Made by a program: the position numbers and the translations under genes. Shown in pieces: positions 18,772-25,819 of a stretch of DNA of 35,886 bases (position 1 is the stretch's first letter; every line of letters begins with the position of its first letter). The stretch is from NCBI GenBank assembly GCA_029008875.1, contig JAQXJP010000028.1, positions 1-35,886 on the forward strand. The letters are read 5' to 3'. The notes under the pieces were generated by a model. It was given only the letters and a program-made list of their open reading frames with translations, was not told the origin of the DNA and ran no database searches. This stretch comes from Lachnospiraceae bacterium (GTDB taxonomy: Bacteria; Bacillota; Clostridia; Lachnospirales; Lachnospiraceae).

Positions 18772-19662
18772 ATGGAGAAAGTCTCGTGGGAGGTGATTCT
18801 CATTTATGTTTTCTATGCGGATGTATTTTTTTGCGCAAATTTTCTGATGAACGGGTGTATTTTATCGCTGGCATCCTGGTTGCTCGGAAATGCCGGCAAA
18901 AAGGGAAGCTGGTGGAGAGGCGTGCTGGCAGTGCTGGTGGGAAGTCTGCTGGAACTAGGCATTTTGCTTATGAACGGGGAGTATGTGCTGTATCTGCTAC
19001 TTTCCCATTTTGTGGTGATTCCCATTATGGTACTCTTGGCCTTCGGATGGCGGAATGTGCACACTTTTTTCAGCCGGATTGTGTTGTGCTACGGAATTGC
19101 AATTTTGCTTGGTGGGTGTGCCGAGGCTTTGGAAAATACCTTCTTAGTAAGTGCGGTCGGAGCCGGAGGTGGAATCGGCGCAACCATACTATGCTTTCTG
19201 GCGCTGCGCAGATTATGCAGAGCGGTCCGAGGGAGGAGAAATGCCTATTCTGTGGGGATTCAGTATGGGATATACAAGGGGGAGGCGATGGGACTATTGG
19301 ATACGGGAAATCTGTTGCACGATCCCTATTTCAACAGGCCCGTACATATCATCAGCCAGGCCCTGGCCGATGAACTGCATTTGTCGGAGAGGAAGATTGT
19401 GAACCGGTTGTCCTTCTCCACCTTATCCGGGAACGACAGCTATGTAAATCTGTATATCGCGGACAATTTTCAGATTTGCGCAGAGGGGAAAACCTTGGAT
19501 TTCCCAGAGAGTATGATTGGGGTGCCCGATTCTGACTTTTTCTCCCGAAGAGAATATGACGTCATCATAAATGGAGACCTGCAGACACAAATAATGGACG
19601 AGGAAGGAAGACGACAGGGATGGCAGAGGCAGCATTACATAAGACGTGGGATAAAATCATAG
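18772..19662 (+). CDS. spoIIGA: Sigma-E processing peptidase SpoIIGA
   Basis: The membrane aspartic protease cleaves pro-sigma-E after the sporulation septum forms. Five or so N-terminal helices ([19 protein letters not shown] onward) are followed by a cytoplasmic protease half with the catalytic LLDTGN (Asp about 177) and PVHIIS. The length is about 296 residues from the ATG at 18772. The start is uncertain: upstream in-frame starts exist (18727, 18736, 18751). A very strong GGGAGGTGAT site at 18788-18797 points into the gene, with an out-of-frame ATG at 18806 and only an in-frame GTG or ATT nearby. The homologous N-terminus of known SpoIIGA proteins begins near LIYVFYADV. The gene overlaps sigE by 43 bases. 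Confidence 0.9.
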   Translation: MEKVSWEVILIYVFYADVFFCANFLMNGCILSLASWLLGNAGKKGSWWRGVLAVLVGSLLELGILLMNGEYVLYLLLSHFVVIPIMVLLAFGWRNVHTFFSRIVLCYGIAILLGGCAEALENTFLVSAVGAGGGIGATILCFLALRRLCRAVRGRRNAYSVGIQYGIYKGEAMGLLDTGNLLHDPYFNRPVHIISQALADELHLSERKIVNRLSFSTLSGNDSYVNLYIADNFQICAEGKTLDFPESMIGVPDSDFFSRREYDVIINGDLQTQIMDEEGRRQGWQRQHYIRRGIKS

Positions 19663-20375
19663 GGTTACTGAACAATTTCCGCAGATGGTTGCGGGATAAC
19701 GAGGAAGTCCTGTATATCGGCGGGAGCGAGGTGTTGCCCCCGCCCCTTGAGAAGGAGGAGGAACAGCGGTTTTTACTCTACCTGACAGATTCGACGGAGT
19801 GGAAGAAGGAGGAGGCAAAAAGGGCTCTCATCGAGCATAATCTGCGATTGGTGGTGTATCTGGCAAAACGGTTCGAAAACACGGGAGTGGGGGTGGAGGA
19901 TTTGATCTCCATCGGGACGATCGGACTAATCAAGGGGATTAACACCTTTGATCCGGCCAAGAAAATTAAGCTGGCAACCTATGCATCCCGCTGTATCGAC
20001 AATGAGATACTGATGTATCTGCGCCATACCGGCAAGAACCGGCTGGAGGTGTCCATCGATGAACCCCTGAATGTGGACTGGGATGGGAATGAATTGCTGT
20101 TATCCGACATTTTGGGGACGGATGAGGACATCATCTACCGGGATGTGGAAAACGAGGCGGAAATCATGCTCCTTCGGAGTGCCATGGAGAAACTGGGGGA
20201 CAGGGAGCGGGAAATCGTGGAACTACGATACGGAATCAACCAGCCCGGAGGAAAGGAGCTGACACAGAAGGAAGTAGCGGACCGTCTGGGAATCTCCCAG
20301 AGCTATATTTCCCGCCTGGAAAAAAAGATTATGAATCGACTGAAAAAAGAGATATTAAAATTTGAATGTTCCTAA
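19620..20375 (+). CDS. sigE: RNA polymerase sporulation sigma factor SigE (pro-sigma-E)
   Basis: The 251-residue sigma-70 family protein directs early mother-cell transcription. Region 2 includes [35 protein letters not shown] and [18 protein letters not shown]. Region 4 includes [20 protein letters not shown]. An N-terminal extension of roughly 25-30 residues before the [12 protein letters not shown] segment is the pro-sequence removed by SpoIIGA. The gene begins inside spoIIGA, and GGAAGG about ten bases before the ATG supports the start. In Bacillus sigG follows directly; here a nuclease gene intervenes and sigG is inverted. Confidence 0.97.
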   Translation: MAEAALHKTWDKIIGLLNNFRRWLRDNEEVLYIGGSEVLPPPLEKEEEQRFLLYLTDSTEWKKEEAKRALIEHNLRLVVYLAKRFENTGVGVEDLISIGTIGLIKGINTFDPAKKIKLATYASRCIDNEILMYLRHTGKNRLEVSIDEPLNVDWDGNELLLSDILGTDEDIIYRDVENEAEIMLLRSAMEKLGDREREIVELRYGINQPGGKELTQKEVADRLGISQSYISRLEKKIMNRLKKEILKFECS

Positions 20376-20390
20376 GGAAACGATTATAAT
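20362..20390 (+). promoter_or_regulatory. Sigma-A promoter for the metallo-beta-lactamase-fold gene
   Basis: TTGAAT (20362-20367, inside the 3' end of sigE) and a perfect TATAAT (20385-20390) are 17 bases apart. This gives the nuclease gene expression independent of spoIIGA-sigE. Confidence 0.7.
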
Positions 20391-20422
20391 CAGATTATCA
20401 GATGATAAAAGGAGATGAAGGT

Positions 20423-22024
20423 ATGATACTAGAGTTTTTGGGGGCCGACCGCGAGGTGACGGGAAGTTGTCACTATCTGAACTTCGGGGACGTATCTGTG
20501 CTGGTGGATTGCGGAATGGAGCAGGGGCCGGATCTGTATGTAAATCAGGAGATTCCGGTGAATCCGGCAACCATTGATTATGTGTTTGTCACCCATGCGC
20601 ACATCGATCACTCAGGACTGTTGCCCCTTCTGTACAACCATGGATTTCGGGGGGAAATCTATGCAACAAAGGCCACCTGTGACTTGTGCAATATTATGCT
20701 AAAGGATTCGGCGCATATTCAGGAGTTCGAGGCGGAATGGCGCAACCGTAAGGCCAGAAGATCCGGGGCACCGGAGGTTACACCCATGTACGATATCAAC
20801 GATGCCATGGGGGCAATCGAACATTTCCACCCGGTGGATTACGATACCGTTGTGGAGATATGCGAAGGCCTAAAGGTGCGGTTTGTGGACGCAGGTCACC
20901 TGCTGGGATCTTCCTCCATCGAAATGTGGGTGGAAGAGGAAGGTCAGACCCGCAAGATTGTGTTTTCCGGAGATCTGGGCAACGGAAACCGACCGTTGAT
21001 CAAGAATCCGGAGTACATTCAGGATGCGGATTATGTGCTCATAGAGTCCACCTATGGCAACCGCCTTCACGAGACACCGCCGGATTATGCAAGGCTGTTG
21101 GCGCAGGAGATTAAGGACACCTTTGACCGGGGTGGGAATCTTGTGATCCCGGCATTTGCCGTGGGCAGGACCCAGGAGATGCTGTACCACATCCGAAGAA
21201 TCAAGACGGAGGAGATGCTGCCGGAATATCCGGATTTTGACGTGTATATCGACAGCCCCCTGGCGGTGGAGGCAACCAATATCTTCAATGAGAACGTGGT
21301 GGACTGCTTCTCCGACGAGGCAAAGGAACTGATACAAAACGGAATCAATCCCATCCGTTTTCCGGGACTTCGGGTGGCGGTATCCAGCGATGAGTCCAAG
21401 ATGATCAACTTTATCGACAAACCGAAGGTGATTATCTCCGCGTCCGGAATGTGTGAGGCGGGACGAATACGCCATCATCTGAAGCACAATCTCTGGAGGC
21501 CGGAGTCCACCATATTGTTTGTGGGATATCAGGTAGAAGGAACTCTGGGTAACCACCTGCTCAACGGTGCGGACAAAGTGAAGCTCTTCGGGGAAGAGAT
21601 TGACGTGCGTGCCAAAATTGTAAATCTTCCGGGAATCAGCGGACATGCGGACATGGATCATTTGACGGATTGGATGCGTCATTTCACCGAGAAACCCAAG
21701 CAGGTCTTTGTGGTTCACGGCGAGGAGAATGTGGCGGTTTCCTTCGCGCAGCATCTGGAGGAGGAACTGGGGCTTAACGCCACAGCGCCTTATTCCGGCG
21801 ACACCTTTGACCTAATCAGCGGAAGGTGGATTGCCTATGGGGATCGCAAGAAAACGGAGCCGAAGAAGGCGAAGACCGCTGCCGCCAATGCCGTCTTTGA
21901 ACGCCTGGTGGCTGCAGGCTCAAGGCTCTGTGCCGTCATCCAGAAGTGCAAGGGAATGGCCAACAAGGATCTGGCCAAATTTGCGGACCAAATCAATAAC
22001 CTGTGCGAAAAGTGGGATCGCTAA
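20423..22024 (+). CDS. Beta-CASP metallo-beta-lactamase-fold RNA exonuclease-like protein
   Basis: The 533-residue protein combines a metallo-beta-lactamase domain with H58-A-H60-I-D62-H63 and a downstream SGDLGNGN, a beta-CASP cap (about 215-390, FAVGRTQEMLY, ISASGMCEAGR) and the RMMBL segment SGHADMDHL with a final VHGE. This layout is that of RNA-processing nucleases related to CPSF73 and Ysh1 (COG1236). It differs from RNase J, which has its own extra C-terminal domain. A C-terminal extension of about 75 residues rich in Lys/Ala follows. A role in RNA turnover is family inference. GGAGATG sets the ATG at 20423. The gene interrupts the usual sigE-sigG neighbourhood and has its own promoter. 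Confidence 0.9.
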   Translation: MILEFLGADREVTGSCHYLNFGDVSVLVDCGMEQGPDLYVNQEIPVNPATIDYVFVTHAHIDHSGLLPLLYNHGFRGEIYATKATCDLCNIMLKDSAHIQEFEAEWRNRKARRSGAPEVTPMYDINDAMGAIEHFHPVDYDTVVEICEGLKVRFVDAGHLLGSSSIEMWVEEEGQTRKIVFSGDLGNGNRPLIKNPEYIQDADYVLIESTYGNRLHETPPDYARLLAQEIKDTFDRGGNLVIPAFAVGRTQEMLYHIRRIKTEEMLPEYPDFDVYIDSPLAVEATNIFNENVVDCFSDEAKELIQNGINPIRFPGLRVAVSSDESKMINFIDKPKVIISASGMCEAGRIRHHLKHNLWRPESTILFVGYQVEGTLGNHLLNGADKVKLFGEEIDVRAKIVNLPGISGHADMDHLTDWMRHFTEKPKQVFVVHGEENVAVSFAQHLEEELGLNATAPYSGDTFDLISGRWIAYGDRKKTEPKKAKTAAANAVFERLVAAGSRLCAVIQKCKGMANKDLAKFADQINNLCEKWDR

Positions 22025-22028
22025 CCTA

Positions 22029-22058
22029 AAATAAGGGCTGTGAAAACAGCCCTTATTT
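22029..22058. terminator. Bidirectional terminator between the nuclease gene and sigG
   Basis: A perfect 13-bp stem (22029-22041 with 22046-22058) encloses GAAA. Runs of A and T flank it, so it can serve both convergent genes. Its right arm includes the sigG stop codon (22053-22055) and last codon. Confidence 0.8.
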
Positions 22059-22829
22059 CAGGTAAAACTGCATGCTTTTCAGCGCATTTTTTTCCAGGCG
22101 GGAGACCTGGGCCTGGGAGATGTTGATCTCCTTTGCTACCTCGTTTTGGGTTTTTCCCTCGAAGAAGCGGAGCTTGATGATCTGCTCGTCCCGCTCATTC
22201 AGGCGGCTTAGGGCATCCGAGAGACTCAAGTCCTCCACCCAGTGCTCCTCCTTGTTCTTTTTGTCTGCGATTTGATCCATGACATACAGAGCGTCCCCGC
22301 CGTCGGAATAGACCGGGTCGAAGAGGGACAGGGGGGTCTGTATGGCATCCAGGGCATAGACGATGTCCTCCCTAGGAATGCCACTCTCCTTGGAGATGTC
22401 TTCCAGGGTCGGTTCCCCGAGCATTCGGCGGCTTAAGGCCTCCTTGGCCTGAATTGCCTTGTAGGCGGTGTCCCGCAGGGAACGGGGAATGCGGTAGGCA
22501 CTGTTGTCCCGGAGATAGCGTCGGACTTCACCGATGATCATGGGGACCGCGTAGGTGGAGAATTTTACGCCCAGCGTGGGGTCAAAATTGTCGATGGACT
22601 TCATGAGGCCGATGCAGCCGATCTGAAAGAGGTCATCCACGTTCTCGTTGTGTCCGGAAAATCTCCGGATCACAGACAGCACCAGGCGGAGATTTCCGCG
22701 GATATAGGTATCTCTGGCTTCTTTGTCCCCGGCCTTGATTTTTTCAAAGAGCACGGTTTTTTCTTCCTCTGTGAGAATCGGTAATTTGGAGGTGTTTACT
22801 CCGCATATTTCCACTTTATAAGTACTCAT
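22053..22829 (-). CDS. sigG: RNA polymerase sporulation sigma factor SigG
   Basis: The 258-residue minus-strand protein is the late forespore sigma factor. It begins MSTYKVEICGVNTSKLPIL, the hallmark N-terminus of SigG, followed by region 2 (NLRLVLSVIRRF, DDLFQIGCIGLMKSIDNFDP, KFSTYAVPMIIGEVRRYLRD), region 3 and region 4 (EGKTQNEVAKEINISQAQVSRLEK). GAGGAGG precedes the ATG. In Bacillus it lies downstream of sigE in the same direction; here it is convergent with the nuclease gene and separated from sigE. A sigma-F/G-like promoter is visible at 22857-22884. Confidence 0.97.
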   Translation of the reverse strand: MSTYKVEICGVNTSKLPILTEEEKTVLFEKIKAGDKEARDTYIRGNLRLVLSVIRRFSGHNENVDDLFQIGCIGLMKSIDNFDPTLGVKFSTYAVPMIIGEVRRYLRDNSAYRIPRSLRDTAYKAIQAKEALSRRMLGEPTLEDISKESGIPREDIVYALDAIQTPLSLFDPVYSDGGDALYVMDQIADKKNKEEHWVEDLSLSDALSRLNERDEQIIKLRFFEGKTQNEVAKEINISQAQVSRLEKNALKSMQFYLK

Positions 22830-22856
22830 AGTGTTTCCTCCTCACAACTAAATTAG

Positions 22857-22884
22857 AGGATGCCCATTTTTATATAAAATATAC
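22857..22884 (-). promoter_or_regulatory. Possible sigma-F/sigma-G promoter of sigG
   Basis: On the minus strand GTATA (22884-22880) is followed after 14 bases by GGGCATCCT (22865-22857). This resembles the forespore consensus GYATA with GGNNANANT, with one mismatch in the -10. Transcription would start near 22850, about 20 bases before the ATG. Confidence 0.4.
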
Positions 22885-22921
22885 ATTTCAGCAAACTGTT
22901 CTGTATTTTTGGGGACGGAAA

Positions 22922-22930
22922 TGTTATAAT
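22922..22930 (+). promoter_or_regulatory. Extended -10 promoter for the 94-residue protein gene
   Basis: TGTTATAAT at 22922-22930 is a perfect extended -10 element. No good -35 is seen. The ATG at 22950 would be about 13 bases after the start. It diverges from the sigG promoter. Confidence 0.55.
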
Positions 22931-22949
22931 GAGAGACAGAGGTGCATCG

Positions 22950-23234
22950 ATGAATCAGGTAAGTATGAGTTACAAAGAATGGGTGGATTTTGCCATCGTT
23001 GAATATGATTTGGTCAGTAAATACTATTCCAAGAGAGTGTACGAGGCTCTGGTGTCGGATCCCAAGACCGGGGACGCACAGCTTGTGCAACTGACGCTGC
23101 GAGAGGTGTTGAACAAATGCCAGGATACGGTGTTTGAGACGCGGATGCGGAGGGCAATTATGAAATGCGTGTATACCGACAGTCGTCCGGAGCGTGAAAT
23201 CCGCAAGATTATGGACGATTATTATGGAATCTAA
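22950..23234 (+). CDS. Conserved-looking hypothetical protein, 94 residues
   Basis: I do not recognise this family. The 94-residue product is soluble and largely helical. It has an aromatic N-terminal half (YKEWVDFAIVEYDLVSKYYS) and a basic C-terminal half (RMRRAIMKCVYTDSRPEREI) and ends DDYYGI. AGAGGTG lies five bases before the ATG at 22950. The in-frame ATG at 22929 overlaps the -10 element and would precede the transcript start, so it is rejected. The gene is divergent from sigG and followed by a terminator. Codon use resembles its neighbours, so it looks like a real native gene. Its proximity to sigG does not prove a sporulation role; its promoter looks vegetative. Confidence 0.7.
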   Translation: MNQVSMSYKEWVDFAIVEYDLVSKYYSKRVYEALVSDPKTGDAQLVQLTLREVLNKCQDTVFETRMRRAIMKCVYTDSRPEREIRKIMDDYYGI

Positions 23235-23237
23235 AAC

Positions 23238-23266
23238 TTGCTTTTGAGCCCAAAGAGTGCTATATT
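23238..23266 (+). promoter_or_regulatory. Sigma-A promoter for queT
   Basis: TTGCTT (23238-23243) and TATATT (23261-23266) have a 17-base spacer. The predicted start near 23273 falls inside the 5' arm of the following terminator. Confidence 0.55.
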
Positions 23267-23269
23267 CGA

Positions 23270-23305
23270 AGTCTGAGCCTGACTGTGAGAGGTTCAGACT
23301 TTTTT
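23270..23305 (+). terminator. Intrinsic terminator after the 94-residue protein gene
   Basis: AGTCTGAGCC (23270-23279) pairs with GGTTCAGACT (23291-23300), with one G-T pair, followed by a run of T to 23305. Confidence 0.82.
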
Positions 23306-23308
23306 ATA

Positions 23309-23351
23309 CGTCAGTTCGAGACCTTCCTGACGCAAAACAAAACTAAAGGAG
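23309..23351 (+). promoter_or_regulatory. Probable preQ1-I-like riboswitch upstream of queT
   Basis: CGTCAG (23309-23314) pairs with CTGACG (23327-23332) around a 12-base loop starting TTCGAG. An A-rich tail CAAAACAAAACTAAAGGAG (23333-23351) follows and contains the queT ribosome site. A short stem, a 12-base loop beginning TTC-AG and an AAAACTAA tail running into GGAG is the preQ1-I layout, and QueT genes are classic targets. The expected UAG:CUA pseudoknot has one mismatch (GAG), so the class is not certain. CCTT in the loop can also pair with AAGG of the ribosome site, which suggests translational control. Confidence 0.55.
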
Positions 23352-23355
23352 ACAA

Positions 23356-23883
23356 ATGAATATGAGAAACAAAAAGGTATTATTTATCACTCAGGCGGCA
23401 GTCATTGCGGCCATCTATGTGGTGCTGACAATTTTTATTGCGGCATTCAATCTGGCAAGCGGCAACATTCAGGTGCGTATTTCGGAGGCACTTTGCATTC
23501 TGCCCTTTTTTACACCGGCAGCAATCCCAGGGCTTTGGATCGGATGTCTACTTGCCAACCTGATTACCGGAGCATCGGTGTTTGACATTATCTTCGGAAG
23601 TCTCGCCACGCTGATTGGTGCGGTAGGAACTTATCTGCTCCGAAAACACAAGTTTTTGTGCACATTGCCGCCGGTGATTTCCAATGCAGTGATTATCCCG
23701 ATCCTTCTTCGTTACGCATACGGATTGACCTTTATCTATCAGGGGATGGATTTATCCATTCCGTTCTTTGCCCTGACCGTGGGGTTGGGAGAGGTGATTT
23801 CCATCTGCGTGCTCGGCCAGATTTTACTTCAGGTGCTGAACAAATATCGCGGTATGCTGTTTCGAAACGGCGAGGAAAAATAA
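23356..23883 (+). CDS. queT: QueT family queuosine-precursor transporter
   Basis: The 175-residue membrane protein has about five to six helices. It carries the conserved N-terminal ITQAAVIAAIYVVLT, VRISEALCILPFF, GLWIGCLLANLI and FGSLATLIGAVGTYLL blocks of the QueT (COG4708) family. QueT is the substrate-binding S component of an ECF-type transporter thought to import preQ1 or related deazapurines; the energy-coupling ATPases are encoded elsewhere. AAAGGAG at 23345-23351 supports ATG 23356, with ATG 23362 as an alternative. A preQ1-like leader precedes it, and argS follows 38 bases later. Confidence 0.93.
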   Translation: MNMRNKKVLFITQAAVIAAIYVVLTIFIAAFNLASGNIQVRISEALCILPFFTPAAIPGLWIGCLLANLITGASVFDIIFGSLATLIGAVGTYLLRKHKFLCTLPPVISNAVIIPILLRYAYGLTFIYQGMDLSIPFFALTVGLGEVISICVLGQILLQVLNKYRGMLFRNGEEK

Positions 23884-23921
23884 ATCTTTTAGAATATAGA
23901 AATGGTAAGTGGAGGAACCCA

Positions 23922-25718
23922 ATGAAAAAATTAATCGATTTCATAACAGATGAAGTGACCAAGGCCTTTGTGGAGGCCGGATACGACGAGAAATACGGCA
24001 GGGTCACTCTGTCCAACCGCCCGGATCTGTGTGAGTATCAGTGCAATGGCGCCATGGCAGCTGCCAAGGAGAACCATTGTGCTCCGTTTGTGATTTCAGA
24101 TAAGGTCGCTGAAATCCTGTCCGGCAATGAAATGTTTTCCATGGTGGAGTCCGTAAAACCCGGATTCTTGAATCTGAAATTGAGCGAGGGGTACCTGGCT
24201 TCCTACATGAATGGTATGCAGGAGGATGAGGGGCGTTTCGGCTGTGACAAGGCAGAGGATCCTATGACCATTCTCGTGGACTACGGCGGACCGAACATTG
24301 CCAAGCCGCTCCATGTGGGACACCTTCGCTCCGCAATTATCGGGGAGAGCGTCAAGAGAATCGGTGCCTATATGGGCCATCACATGATCGGCGATGTTCA
24401 TCTGGGAGACTGGGGCTTACAGCTTGGCTTGATTATCACAGAACTCAAGGCAAGAAAACCAAAGCTTACCTATTTTGACGAGAATTATGAGGGAGAGTAT
24501 CCGGCGGAGGCTCCGTTTACCATCTCGGAATTGGAGGAGATCTATCCCTATGCCAGCGGCAAGTCCAAGAAGGATGAAGCCTACAAGGAAGCTGCCATGC
24601 AGGCAACCTACGAACTCCAGCAGGGCAGAAGGGGATACCGTGCATTGCTGGAGCAGATCATCAACGTATCGGTGACCGACTTGAAGAAAAATTATGAGAA
24701 TCTGAATGTACACTTTGAACTGTGGAAGGGGGAATCGGATGCACAGCCTTACATCCCGGCTATGGTGCAGAAGATGAAGGATGACGGTTTCGCCTACATC
24801 AGCGACGGAGCGTTGGTAGTCGATGTGAAGGAGGAGACCGATACCAAGGAGGTTCCGCCCTGCATGATTTTGAAGTCGGATGGGGCATCCCTCTACAACA
24901 CCACGGACCTGGCAACCATGGTGTGGCGTGTTCAGGACTACAATCCGGACATGATGATTTATCTGACGGATAAGAGACAGGAACTGTACTTTACCCAGGT
25001 GTTCCGCTGCGCCAGAAAGACCGGAATCGTGAGGCCGGAGGTGGGCTTAAAGCACATCGGCTTCGGCACCATGAACGGGAAGGACGGTAAGCCCTTCAAG
25101 ACGCGCCAGGGGGGAGTTATGCGCCTGGAGTATCTGCTGAATGAGGTCAACGAGGAGATGCAAGAGAAAATCTCCGAGAATCAGAAGGCCAAAGAGGATC
25201 TGGCAATGACACCGGAGGAGGCGGAAAAGATCGCCAAGACGGTTGCCCTTGCGGCCATCAAATACGGGGATTTGTCCAACCAGGCGAGCAAGGATTACAT
25301 CTTCGACATCGACCGATTTACCTCCTTTGAGGGTAATACCGGACCTTACATCCTCTATACCATCGTGCGAATTAAATCCATTCTGACCAAATACGAGGCG
25401 CTGGGAAAGACCCTTCCGGGCCCGAAGGATCATGTGATTCGCCCGGCACACAATGCCAGCGAAAAGGATTTGATGCTGGTTCTCTCGAGATACAACGCTG
25501 TCATCGAGAATGCCTTCGAGGAGACTGCGCCCCACAAGCTTTGTGCGTACATCTATGAGCTTGCAAACGCCTTCAACAGTTTCTATCACGAGACCAAGAT
25601 TTTGGCGGAAGCCGATGAGGAGACGCAGAGAGCGTACATCGGAGACTTGCTCCTGTGCAAGGGGATTCTCGAGGCCTGCATCGATATGCTGGGATTCGAA
25701 GCGCCGGATCGCATGTAA
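23922..25718 (+). CDS. argS: Arginyl-tRNA synthetase
   Basis: The 598-residue class I synthetase charges tRNA-Arg. It has an N-terminal Add-1 domain (about 1-110), DYGGPNIAKPLHVGHLRSA with the HIGH-type motif H131-V-G-H134, and GDVHLGDWGLQLGL. A degenerate KMSKS-like loop GKPFKTRQGG is usual for ArgRS. DIDRFTSFEGNTGPY and a C-terminal all-helical DALR anticodon domain follow. ATG 23922 lies seven bases after GGAGG at 23911-23915; the reading frame extends upstream into queT, but that part is a shadow. A terminator follows the stop by about 50 bases. No T-box was seen in the 38-base gap. Confidence 0.97.
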   Translation: MKKLIDFITDEVTKAFVEAGYDEKYGRVTLSNRPDLCEYQCNGAMAAAKENHCAPFVISDKVAEILSGNEMFSMVESVKPGFLNLKLSEGYLASYMNGMQEDEGRFGCDKAEDPMTILVDYGGPNIAKPLHVGHLRSAIIGESVKRIGAYMGHHMIGDVHLGDWGLQLGLIITELKARKPKLTYFDENYEGEYPAEAPFTISELEEIYPYASGKSKKDEAYKEAAMQATYELQQGRRGYRALLEQIINVSVTDLKKNYENLNVHFELWKGESDAQPYIPAMVQKMKDDGFAYISDGALVVDVKEETDTKEVPPCMILKSDGASLYNTTDLATMVWRVQDYNPDMMIYLTDKRQELYFTQVFRCARKTGIVRPEVGLKHIGFGTMNGKDGKPFKTRQGGVMRLEYLLNEVNEEMQEKISENQKAKEDLAMTPEEAEKIAKTVALAAIKYGDLSNQASKDYIFDIDRFTSFEGNTGPYILYTIVRIKSILTKYEALGKTLPGPKDHVIRPAHNASEKDLMLVLSRYNAVIENAFEETAPHKLCAYIYELANAFNSFYHETKILAEADEETQRAYIGDLLLCKGILEACIDMLGFEAPDRM

Positions 25719-25737
25719 TCGGAGAATCAAAAAACAA

Positions 25738-25767
25738 TCATATTTTTATAGACAAGTCATATACATA
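25738..25767 (+). promoter_or_regulatory. Sigma-E-like promoter of the spoIIIA operon
   Basis: TCATATT (25738-25744) matches the sigma-E -35 consensus KMATATT at every position. After 15 bases TATACATA (25760-25767) carries the ATACA core of the -10 CATACANT. In Bacillus spoIIIA is transcribed by sigma-E, so sequence and context agree. The expected start near 25773 is about 47 bases before spoIIIAA. Confidence 0.65.
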
Positions 25768-25800
25768 AGTCATAGGCAATCAGATGCCTATGACTTTTTT
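25768..25800 (+). terminator. Intrinsic terminator after argS
   Basis: A perfect 11-bp stem (25768-25778 with 25785-25795) encloses ATCAGA, with six T ending at 25800. The spoIIIA transcription start is predicted inside its 5' arm. Confidence 0.9.
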
Positions 25801-25819
25801 GTTTGTAGGAGGAAAAAGG

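Noticed and set aside
20870..21754. 294-codon minus-strand open frame within the nuclease gene
   Set aside because: It is a shadow of the metallo-beta-lactamase-fold gene, with no start signal.
23286..23299. AGAGGTTCAGAC as the 5' part of a classic preQ1-I aptamer
   Set aside because: It is the right arm of the terminator and has no CCTCT partner downstream; the 23309-23351 hairpin fits better.
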